64,000 bases of DNA. Origin: Dendrocalamus latiflorus (lineage: Eukaryota; Streptophyta; Magnoliopsida; Poales; Poaceae). The notes beneath the pieces are model-generated. The model did no database searches. It was not told the origin of the DNA and saw nothing but the letters and a program-made list of their open reading frames with translations. The first letter of the stretch is position 1. Each line of letters begins with the position of its first letter. A program made the translations under genes and the position numbers. The stretch spans positions 15,102,221 through 15,166,220 of the forward strand of contig CM029672.1 of the NCBI GenBank assembly GCA_017311315.1, given 5' to 3'. Positions 45,999-57,400 of this stretch are shown here, one piece after another.

Positions 45999-46716
45999 AG
46001 TAAAATACATGGAGGGTCACCAAACTTGTTTGGACGTATCATCAAGACCATTGTACTTTAAAAATGCACATCTAGATTACTTATGTGATATAAGCGGGTC
46101 ATTAGTCCATTTTATTTGCCCACGTTAGCATATTTCATATGTGTGGTATGAAACATAAGACTCGATGCTTTAAAATTAACATAAAACTTCCCAAATATTA
46201 TATTTTTTGTTTTAACCCTATCCCTTTGTCTTTATCCCGATCCGATCAAACTAGACCAAATCCATCCGTATCAGTGACTCGAGGCCTTATCCTCTTCTTC
46301 CATCTGCATTCGCTTGCAACGAAACCCTTGAGGTGGTGGCGGTAGAGTATGGCTTCATCTCGTCGCGCTCTAGCTAATGAAGCTATGATTCATGAACTAT
46401 GATCTCCTTGCACAGGTCGCTTGGGAGTCGAATAAAAGGTAACAAGAATGTATAAAATGTGGTCTAGTTCGAATAAGGGCACATGAGTAAGGCTAAGCAA
46501 AAAAAATTGCACAGGGGTTTTTTTTTTTGCAAATGTTCTGCCAACTGTTTTGAATTCTACATGTCATGCCACGCGCGCACACTATGATTGCGTGGGTAGC
46601 TATCATAGACTAATGACCAATTTATGTCACATTAGTGATCTAGATGTGCATTTTAAAAGTTGTGTGACCTAGATGATGCACCCACACAAATTGGATGATC
46701 CTTCATGCATTTTACT
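45999..46716. mobile_element. non-autonomous element with long terminal inverted repeats (Mutator-like)
   Basis: About 110 bp at each end (45999-46113 and 46602-46716) are imperfect reverse complements (AGTAAAATACATGGAGG against the complement of CCTTCATGCATTTTACT; both carry AATGCACATCTAGAT and GGTCATTAGTC). Length about 718 bp. The interior (46200-46440) is less AT-rich, with a possible short coding-like piece, but I recognise no gene. A 9-bp duplication was not clear, so assignment to Mutator-like elements rests on repeat length. Confidence 0.6.
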
Positions 46717-48650
46717 CTTTTTTGAACAAATATTACAAATTTCATGTCCAATCCTCAAAACGCGTGCATTGATCAATCATTTTTTCCAAAGTACAATGGT
46801 TATTAGAAAATGCTGTAGTATAAAAAAGAGTTCCATAATAGAAAGTATGATCGACAATGTATTTTTTATTTTATTTTTGCAGGTAGATAGTGACGAATCC
46901 AGGAATATGTTACATGAAGGCACACTGCGATTGTCTTTTTTATCCTTTCTCTATCTTGTAGGACAGGCAGTGAACGCTTCCAAGTTTTAGACCAATTATT
47001 TGGTCGATTCTTCAGTTGACTGTGTAACTTCGCTCCATTGTAGGCCATTTTCGTCTAGTATCTAACTACACGGATTGCATGCTTGGAATCTTTCAGATGC
47101 TAGTGCGCCTTATCGATCTGAAAAGTTACTGCAATGAATTATCACCAAGGGAATTATATTACTTATTGATGTGATTGGACCAAGTAGAACCTGAGCAAAT
47201 AAAAAACAAAACTATGGGGTTTGTTTTTCTTCCTAGTACAGGTTGATTTTGGGCCTAGGCCACATTGCCCGTACGTAGTTCATTTTACTGGGTCGTCGTC
47301 AAATTTTTCTTCAAAGAATTTGTAGAAAGTAATAATCATTCAGAAGCCAGTGGCACTACTCTTTGAGATCAAAACAGTAAATTAAAGAGAGTAAAGAGTT
47401 GCACTTTTTTTTTTGAAAAATAAGACATGCTTATCTATAATATGTAAGAATTCCGCAGGAATTTTGAAGAGACAGTCACAAACAGGTTGTTTTTTCATGA
47501 GGTTTTATTACCACTTAAACAATTATATTGTACTTATTTATTATTTTTTGTATATTTAAATATTAATTCTAAAATACTTCAATGTGATTTGATTGAAAAT
47601 TTTCATCAGAGTCCTTTATTTTTACTTATATACCATTTTCTATATATAAAAAGAGTATACACAGAAATTATATTATTAAAAAGTGAATTTTGATAAATTT
47701 TTTATAAAACTCACTTTAAAGTATCTTATAATCATTATTAGAGTATACTCAAAATGATAAAAATGTGTAACAACATTATTTAAGTGGTATGTAAGTGGGA
47801 GTACCTACTCCATATAATTATATATATAAACCAAGGTTTTAGCATATATATACGGGTTATCTTTCTTATGAAACTGATGCTAACAGGTAGCCCAACGTGG
47901 GCACAAGGTCACAACAATTTGTCGTTAAGGCTTGTTTTAATTGCGCTAGATGTGGGTACTGGGTTGTTCAATAGAAATCATGCGCTCCGGACAGATCCTA
48001 AAGAGTTTGGTTTTTGTTACACTGTGATCTCCGATAAGGCAACAATGATAAATTCGTTGGCGATGATATTGATGTGCAAATAAAAGAAGGAAAAAAGAAA
48101 AGCAAGGAGGTATAAACATGAATGGATATGTTCCCAAAAACAAAATTGAATGGATAAAAGGTTTTATAAAAAAAGATTGGATTAATAGTATTTATGTGCT
48201 ACTACTTCTTGATGATTGGACATCTCTTGTAGGAAACACACTTCCATGAAGAGTGTGTATGTTAGGTTAGTTGAATTGAGAAGCGTGCATGCCACACAAG
48301 GTGTTGACCACGCGGTTATGCGAAATTTCTGTGAAATTCCTATATCCAATAATATCTCAAATAGAAAAAAAGTGTGAGTTGAAAACATTTCAAATATAGA
48401 TCTAGCCTACGACTAGATGGTAAAGCATCCCAGTTGCGCACTAGCCAACCCTACTGGAAAGTCAGGACCTACTCGGGTGCTCACCAATTTTTTTGGTGAA
48501 TGTCAGTGCTCTAGCCAATTTTCAAGGAAAAAACCCCAATGCAAATAGGACGGTCGAGTTGACAGGATTGAAGCACAGCCTATCGAGAGCTTGGAAAATG
48601 AAAGAGGGAATTAACTATATTATACGATACACTTTTTTGGGGAGCTTGTA
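46717..48650. other. intergenic AT-rich DNA, no gene seen
   Basis: No supported coding region. A short GGAATTC-type transposon relic lies near 47440-47485. Confidence 0.45.
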
Positions 48651-48655
48651 AGAAT

Positions 48656-48775
48656 TAAGATAGATAGATAATTATAAAAAAATGTTGATAGATAGATAGA
48701 TAATTTTAAAAAAAGTAGATAGATAGATAGATAGATAATTTTTTTAAAAAAGTAGATAGATAGATAATTGTATAA
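48656..48775. repeat. GATA microsatellite cluster
   Basis: Four (GATA)n or (TAGA)n runs are separated by similar A/T-rich spacers (ATAATTTTAAAAAAAGT and variants), so the array looks like a higher-order repeat of about 35 bp. Confidence 0.9.
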
Positions 48776-49195
48776 AAAATACCACATCAAATGATAGAGA
48801 GTAAATGGGCGGATCAAATCTGTGTGAGGAATATTTGAATGAATAACGGCGCACGTCTTTCCCATTATCACGTACATGCATTTCGTCTTCCTCCATAGAT
48901 CCTCGATTCACCTCATATATATTCTCATCATCTGCTCCTTTTCTTCCATGGCTTTTTCTTCTCGCTTATTCGGTTGCCTATTTTTGGCCTCCTAGTGTGC
49001 GCTCTATGGTCAACCAACTTGCGCAAATGCAATGCTTTTTTATCTCTGCTCATTTGTGCTTTTTTTTGTGCTTTGTGGCTTATTTTTCACTATGTTAACA
49101 TTGTAGTGATTTATTTTGCACTGTAGCTACTAGTGATTTTTTTAGCGTAATTAAATTCAATTTTTTTTAAAAAAAGAAAAACAGGTTATCCTATC

Positions 49196-49712
49196 TAGGG
49201 ATGGCAATCGGGCGCGACGGGTACGGGTAGTGCTCGCCCATACCCGTACACGCGATCCCGATTTACGCCCACGGGTATACCCGCGAAGGACGACTGGTAA
49301 AAAATCTCGCTTATACCCGTCGCCCGTGGGCATACCCGTTTATCCGCGAACTAAGAGTCACCATCTAAGAGTTGAACTAATGACATGTACATATAAGCAA
49401 CAGTTGTTGCTAGGAAATATAATAGCTATCAAAAAAGTCTATAACAATCAATAGCAATTAGAGATATGCAAAAGTTTATAACAATCAATAGTAATTAGAG
49501 ATATTGCTATGACTACACCACCTGTCAATCTATATCGCGAGTAAACAGGCGGGACGGGTACGGGAGGAGCTTACCCATACCCGTGCCCGTTTACCCAACG
49601 GGTAGAATGTCCCCCATTTCCATACATGTAGGTAAAGAAAATATCCCATACCTGACTCCATAGGGTATTTATCCACGGGTATATGGGTAAACGGACACAA
49701 TTGCCATCCCTA
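49196..49712. mobile_element. non-autonomous hAT-type element, perfect 8-bp target duplication
   Basis: Terminal inverted repeats TAGGGATGGCAAT ... ATTGCCATCCCTA (13 bp, perfect) bound 517 bp. Flanks are ATCCTATC on both sides (49188-49195 and 49713-49720). The interior carries GGGTACGGG/CCCATACCCG words in both orientations near the ends and no transposase. Confidence 0.95.
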
Positions 49713-49720
49713 ATCCTATC

Positions 49721-51432
49721 ACGCACAATACAAAGGAATACGAGAAAAAAAAACAAAAAACAAAAAAAATCAAAAAACCAGAAAAATAAATTAAGAAACT
49801 AGAAATTGGAACGATCTCATGATCATGATTCGCTAATCATGGCATTAGGTGAGTGCAAGAACCATAGAGCCTACCTACCTAGCTAGCTTCTTCATGATAT
49901 ATTGATATATACGTATTCGTACATTGCCTAGATTAAGCAAAGATCAATGGGAATTTAACATATTAGTTGATGGATGAGCTCATCATCCATGGTGACTAAC
50001 ACTCCCATCATTGTATTAATGCGGAATGAAACATTTGCATCTTTGTTGACCGAATTTGGCAAGATCTACTCGATCTGTTGACAGCTTATTCGACTCCATA
50101 TCAATCTAGCCATATCACAAATACTACATACACAAACTTCTATACGCAATAATTACACTCATTACCCTCCTGTCATGTAATTTTGCTACTGAAATTCCTC
50201 TACATAGCTACCTTTGGTTAACACGTACCTTTCGTTCTTATTTTGTAAAAGTTATGTACATGTAGCATTGAGAATGAGCAACTTCGTGGGATTTCCACTT
50301 TCCATATGGGTCAAGCTAGGGCTAAGATCTAGAAAAAAATTTCACAGACCAAAATAATTATTAGAAAGTTCAAGAAAAATGGCTTTCAACAAATCAAATT
50401 AAGTTCTTGATCATGGTATGGAATACCATTATACCCAATACGACAAACCAACCTTTTCTGCAGCATCAAAAGGTTATAAGCAAAGAATGAAATTATTGTA
50501 CTTTTTTTGCCATTTGGGCTGGAATATCTAATTAATAAGGTAAAGAGGCGGCTAAAGAGAGCCTCAAATAAAGACACATGTAATGATGAATCTCTTAACT
50601 AAACAAATATTGCGCAGAGATCACGAAAAATGCAGGATGATACGAGAACAAAAGAACAATTGACCAATTAACCTTTGTCTTCAGGAATAAAGATGGTTCA
50701 CGCTGTCACGCACCCTCAACTGTACCAGAACACCCAAAATCTCTTTATGTACAATCACATAACAAAACTCCAAATGTTTTTCATGGATGAACAACCTATA
50801 ACAAAACTACCTGCAAATAATATTAGGTGCGGTTGTGCTACTTGAGTTGAGAAACTGCAAAAACAATTCCTTTCGATTACCAAAGAAATAAATATTGTAG
50901 TTTGACGAGGTTTATGGACAAGCTCTCATATCATGACTCATGAGTTAGCAACAGAGATGCAATCTGCAGATGAGTTAGCAAACAGAGATGCAATCTGCTG
51001 ATGAGTTTGTTTCATCAAGAAATTAAATGCAAATTGCTTTGTGAGTTGTGAAGTGCATCTAGAAGACAAACACGTCTCATGGATGAATAGAGATAATTCC
51101 ATGGTGAAATATTGCATCACTTGCAATTTATTCAGGAAGAATTGTAGCAAATATATCTGAAGATTTCGATCGCACAATTAAAATTCTGCCTAGACAAACA
51201 GGAACCTTTGAGAAATGGTAGCACTACAATTTACAAATTCAAATAGCGTACCTGAATGTCCACAAATGAACAAAATTGAGAATCAAATTATATGACGTGT
51301 TAAGGCGACAAAATTAAATAAATCAGGATATTACTACACAAAAAATAGGACCAAGAAAAATGCAAAAACAAGACGTTTTACTAGGGGAAAAGGGGGGAAG
51401 ATAATAAGACTAGTTACACATGACTGTTATGT
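49721..51432. other. intergenic DNA and probable 3' region of the hydrolase gene
   Basis: No separate gene seen. A short tandem duplication (GATGAGTTAGCA-ACAGAGATGCAATCTGC, 50939-50999) is present. The last few hundred bases before 51433 should include the 3' untranslated region of the minus-strand gene. Confidence 0.5.
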
Positions 51433-54400
51433 CTAGCTCCATGGATCGTCCCATCCTTTGGGTCCCTCCCTCTTAACAAAATCTACAATGGCCCGAACTG
51501 CCTCTTGCACCCTATTGGAGAGAGCATGGTTTCCCCATTCTATTTCAACTTTCTCTGCACCTCCCAATGCCCGACATAGTCTGAAGTTAAACATAAAACG
51601 TGAGTATGATATATATATTGGATCAGTATTTGCTACATTTAGGTTTCTGTTTTGACCTGTCTACGAGTGCCCTCTTATCAACATATTCCGGAACATATTC
51701 ATCCCCCATTGAGAAAATAACCTGCAGAAGTCGTAGCATGTGTAAGTACTGAATTCATATTGCAACCTAGAACTACACCAAGGAAAATAATGCCTTTTCT
51801 TTTGCAGCAGACAACTAAATTGTTATCATCAGTGAGCCAGAGAAATGAGTTTTGAGATGCTTATTATGCTCAAATTTCCATGACTTCCTTACGATTCATT
51901 ATTGTTTACATCCTAGTGCAGCTTGCAAGTATATTTTTAGGATTTTAAACTTCATGAGTTCTATTTCATTAGCTTGTTTAATGTGATCAGAAAGCAAACC
52001 TGCATAACCAAAACAATCCACTAGACAAAATCATAATTTCAATAATGCTTGAAACATTATCATTTTTGTTAAGGTTAGAATAGTGGGAAATGGATGAATG
52101 GTTCTATTGTTGTATTATATAGACCTAAAGGGGCAATATATAGAGTACATGAGATCAAAACCTAGAAACTAGGAAAAGGCACTAATACCCTTAACACCCA
52201 TCTCAACTGCAAGGCATATGCAATAGTATTGCATATGAAAGAGTTGACATTAAAATAGGAAAAATCCGAAGTCTGAGTCTTGAAGATGTCGTTATAGCGT
52301 GTGGCTCTCGGAAAATTGTGTTAAGTACCAAAAGATCTCCCATCCGAAATCATGCAACAACCCAGAAAGCACATAGTGCAGGGACTAGGAAAGTAGAACT
52401 AAGCGGGAGCAAAGTCAATCCGGCAACACGATGAAGAGAATGTGGAAGGTAACACAAATAGAGAGTTATCAAATCAAGCCAAAGAGAGAAATATAAGTGT
52501 AACGACGTGGAAGAGAAGCGTAGCAGCCTTGGAAACTCGGGGCGGCAGCTCAGGAAAAAGCGGTGACATCATAAAAACTTCTACGATCTGTAACAGCTTA
52601 GAGAAGAGCGGCGGCTGCGGCTATATAAAAGGAAGGAGAGGACCATACTGATCTAAGAGGATGGGATGTTGCTAGCAAAACAGTCGGCTAATTGACAAGG
52701 CTTTTGTGGACTCACACGGCATTGACGAACTGACAGAGAGGCTACAGACATGGATGGACGCAACGAAAGACTCAAAATAAAATACTCGAGATACTAAGCA
52801 GCACCATAGCCCTAGGATCGCAGATCCAACGATCCACCTAAAACCAAGAAAAACAGAGATGCCAAGAGGCATAGTACCCACTCTTTCTTTTCTCCTCTCT
52901 CCCCTCCCGAAGCTCTCCTCTCCTCATTTGCTTTTGCGATCATCTCCCTCACACACAGAGAGAGGAGGGTGGGCGGGCTTCGATGGCCCGAGTAGGAGAG
53001 TGGAGGGCTCCAGCGGGCGGTGGAGGGCAGCCACCGCAGTGGACGCAGTAGCAGGAGGCGGCGGCCAAGGAGCTCAGCGAGGAGCAGGTGGCCTCCATGC
53101 GGGAGGCCTTCTCACTCTTCGACACCAACGATGGGTGACCGAAGGCAGCAGCGATGGACGCAGTGACCGGGAGAAGGTTGGTCGGGGTGGTAGAGGAGGC
53201 GGCTCCCTGGGGCCAGGCGCGACGGGATCCGGCAACGGTGGCCAAAAAGGAAGCCTGGTGGAGTTGAGACGGCGTAGAAGAGCTGAAGGCGGCCGAAAGA
53301 TGGTGCGAAGACGATAGGGGAGAGCCGAAGGCGACTTGATCCAGCTCGGAGAGGCCAGATCCGTGCGGGGAGAGCTGGAGGCGGCCGGATCTGGCACGGA
53401 GGCGATCGAATCCGTACAGGACGTGGTCGATAGGGACTGGATCTGGGTGCATCAGGGCTAGCGGCGACCGGATCTGGGTGTGTCAAGGCTGGCAGCGACT
53501 GGATCCGAGCAGGGTCCACGGTGTGCTTCTTTGCGGCGACGGTTCAAGAGGACAACGGTGGCTGAGGCATAGACGACGGTGCGAGAGCAAACGGCCGAGA
53601 TGGCGGCCTGACGTTGGAGCGGCGCAAGCACGGATGGCCGAGAGGCGGCCCGGTGAGCCCGCATGCGCGACATCAGGCGGTCAAGAGATGGCTGCCCTTG
53701 GGAGTGGAGATCACTCCTCCTAGGGGCAGCAGCAGCAGAAGTGACCAGAGGCTAGGTATGACACCTAGGCTCTGATACCATGTTAAGGTTAGAACAGTGG
53801 AAAATAGATAAATGGTTCTATTGCCATATTGCATTGCACTGAAGGGGCAATATATAGAGTACATGAGACCAAACCCTAGAAACTAGGAAAAAACACTAAT
53901 ACCTTTAACAATTTCATGCATCAATAAACTAAGATAGCCAAATGCCCAAACTTAGGTTGAAGACCCCAACAATATATATGAGGTTCATCCTGTTTCTGTA
54001 CCTTCACAACTTTCCAAATAACTTAACATGCAACTCAAAGTTATCAAGTCTAGCTTTATGGCATTGTAGCATAGCTTTATGGCATTGCAGCATCAACAAA
54101 AACACAAGCAATCCAACTTCATATGTCGTAAAAAGGACTCAAGGACACAAATATAATTTTTTCACACTTGGTAAGGTAGACATTAAGCAAAATATTAAGT
54201 AGCATATAATCACGTAATTGTTTATTTTTAAAATAACACCTGGCACTGTGTGGTTGACATATGACCAAGTCTCTGCCTCAACTGATCTTCACTAAGATCT
54301 GAACTGAACATGTCGTCATCACCCATATATGCACAAAGGGAGTGGTACCTACAAATTATTTCTATGCATTAGAATAGAACTGACGAAAAAATAATTTTTT

Positions 54401-57400
54401 AATTCATTATGGATAATTTTAAGATCACACTGACTACCGAAGAATACTAGGAGATATGCCGGCAAACAGATCCAACAAAATAAAAGATATGCAACCAAAA
54501 TAAGTCATAGGATATTGGATAAATACAAGTCAAAAGTCTACTAAGCAAACCACAGAAACAACACAGAAAGTTAACTTCGCATCATTTGAAAAATTAATAG
54601 AATACACCCATTATAGTTGAAGACAAGAAACATTTGTTGGGAGACAAAAAACAATGACTAGAAACACCAGAATTTTTTATGTTCGGTATTGTCTTACAAA
54701 AGTAGCTAGATTCTCGCTGTTTGTTTTATATTTGTTCTCGAGGCTCAATTTTCAACATCAACAGCCATTTCACCTTTTGTCTGCATGTTACTTTGCTTTA
54801 TAAAACCTTGATAACTCTTCCATGTTGCACGGTCCATGGAGGACAGCAAGAAATTTTTTGTCTCAGGTCATCATCAGGGAAAACTATACCATTTCAGAAA
54901 AAAAATTGACGGGTCATCCATACAATTGTAACCACCATTTATCAGATATTTCAGTAAAATTTCGTCTGAAATATTCAAACCAAATTTTAAATTTTTAATT
55001 CAATGGATAAAGGAAACCTCAAACACAACCTAAGCTGAAACATGCAGTTGTGCTAGTGGTGGGAGGGTAGTGTTTCGTGCGTGTGGTCAACGGATCGAAT
55101 CCCACCTCCTACGAAGAATTTTTCCTCCTTTTCCAATCTAACACCTGTGAGACCCATATGTCAGATTTTTTCTTGTGCAGGAAGAGCATAAAAAAAAGAA
55201 ACGAAGCTGGGAATTTTTCTTCTGAAGAACAGAAAAAAAAGGCAAGCGAAGCTGGGAAACGAACCGAAGACCACACGCATGCAGTTGTTTGGCGCATCAA
55301 GTATGGTTATGACTGCTTTTATACTCAAATAGAAAATTAAAATTAAAATTTAAACAAATTGTTTGACCGGTTTGATTTTTTACTGCGACCCACTGGTAAG
55401 GCTGGTAACCAGCGATTACCTGCTGGTAGAATTTTCACTGGTCATCATAACACTAGAGCATTGCAAGGGATGCTACAAAGCCCGCATCTAAAGCCTTCAG
55501 TGGCACAATACAAGAAGTATAGCCTTTGCTGGCAAGCAGCTTGTGACTCCCCATCTTACTCTTTATGCAGTAGCCAAAGTATACATGGTCATCATAACTG
55601 TCATTAATAACAGCAGTAACTCTCTTGCAGACTTAGATGATTAATATTCCAAAGTAAAAAAGAAACTACTGATATGTGATACACACTAGTATAAATCTGT
55701 ATGTGTGTAACTTGAGCCTGAAAATTTATACCTGTAGGCAGTAATGGGGGCATCTGGATTTGCTTCCCTGGGCATCAAATCCATTTCACGGCCCTCACTA
55801 ATCATTTTCGCAGCCAAATCTATCATTTCTGCTGTTTCTGGAAGAGTTGCTCTATACTCCCTGTCACTTACTGGGGCCTGAAGTGTATATTATCATAGAA
55901 GTTACACCAACATATCATTTAGATGTTAAATTAACCTCAACACATACAAGCAATTCTTATCAACAGGGTTACAAAATTGGTCAATTAACTCTTGTCATTT
56001 AGGGGGTTGAGAAATTCCTATCATACTTCACATTTAAATAGTTTGTACTTCCCTACTCGGGCATTCAGAGAACAAGGATATGGACAGGGAGAAATACCTG
56101 CAAAATGACTCCAGAAACTGCTTTGGAACATGCAAAGTTTGTCCGCATGTAATGCACAATATCCTGCCATCCATTGAAGTGTTTACATTATCTTATTTTT
56201 TAGACTGTAAAATAGTGCCAGGATATTAGTAATAGCATACCTGGCAACCAGTACTGTGACCAAGTAATATTACTCCTTCAGAAGTTTCTTTATTTATCAA
56301 GTAACTGATTAGCTGATCTAGCTCCAATGCATCCTTGCACAAGACAACATATGATCAATGCATAGACCAAGAACATAGAAGAGTTAACGAAGAACAAGAC
56401 CAAGAAAAAACCCCAGAAATGAAAAATTCAATCAAACATCACTTAGTAAAACAACAAAACTGGTGATATCATTATTGCCACAAATTGACCTCACTTATTC
56501 TTATTATACTGCATTACACTAAACAAAGCAAAAGGTAAAATCAGCAGGTTTGATGAAGAATGCAGTTGGTCACCAACAGAACTGTCATATAAAGCTGATT
56601 TTCCAAAAGGAGATACTCCAGTCATCTCCCAATTCATTTCCAACAGCAGGAAATACAAGGCAGGAACCCACGCAAAGGCACCTTCAATTGTAAACAAGAC
56701 TATAGACCGTTCCCCCCAGGGTTCATGTTTCCGATTTCACAAAAATACCGCCCAGGGTTTGGAACTGAAATTTATACTCAAATTCGGATTCAGAAAATTC
56801 TGTGCAAGTCCTTGACTCCTTGAGCATGCAACTAAACAATACTTGCATGGTTTAGATTTTAGACTATTTATGTTTTAGGAAACTGCTTATGGATAGGTTG
56901 CATGGTTTAGATTTTAGACTATTTCTGTTTAGGAAACTGCTTATGGATAGGTTCTTATCACCTAGCATTTCAAAAATAATTTATAATGATGTACATTAAA
57001 TCCAGGCAAACATCACCGTAACAAGAGGAGCTCAAAGTACTTTTATGTTGCTGCCAGTTATTTAGATGCGTGTGGATTTTTCAGATACCCATGAAGTTTG
57101 AATTCATTCCAGGACAAGACTTGTAGCCTCATATTTTTGCAATGTAATATCGATTTCAGAAAACCCAAGGGGCCTTCAGAAGGCTGAACATAATAAGTTA
57201 AGATAAAGGAAGTAAAAAACAAGGAACGCTTGGAGCTTTGTATAGCCTATGAGGCAACTCATTGGCATAATTCAAATTCAGATGATCAAGAACATCACCT
57301 ATAGGCTATAATTGAGTAACGAAAGCTTCTGAAACATAAAACCTGTCCTTAAGCACCTCAAATCATCTTTTATCAAGCGATTAAAAGAACACAAACGCCT

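Noticed and set aside
48404..48470. tRNA-like sequence (ACTAGATGGTAAAGCA)
   Set aside because: No B box or foldable cloverleaf could be traced.
52859..53317. Plus-strand 152-residue frame in the small retrotransposon
   Set aside because: The calmodulin-like reading lies in a different frame in this region; the longer frame is a shadow in GC-rich DNA.
55040..55110. tRNA-derived SINE (B-box-like GGATCGAATCCC after GCTAGTGGTGGGAGGG)
   Set aside because: The A box is weak, and no defined 3' tail or target duplication was found. Possible but not supported enough to list.
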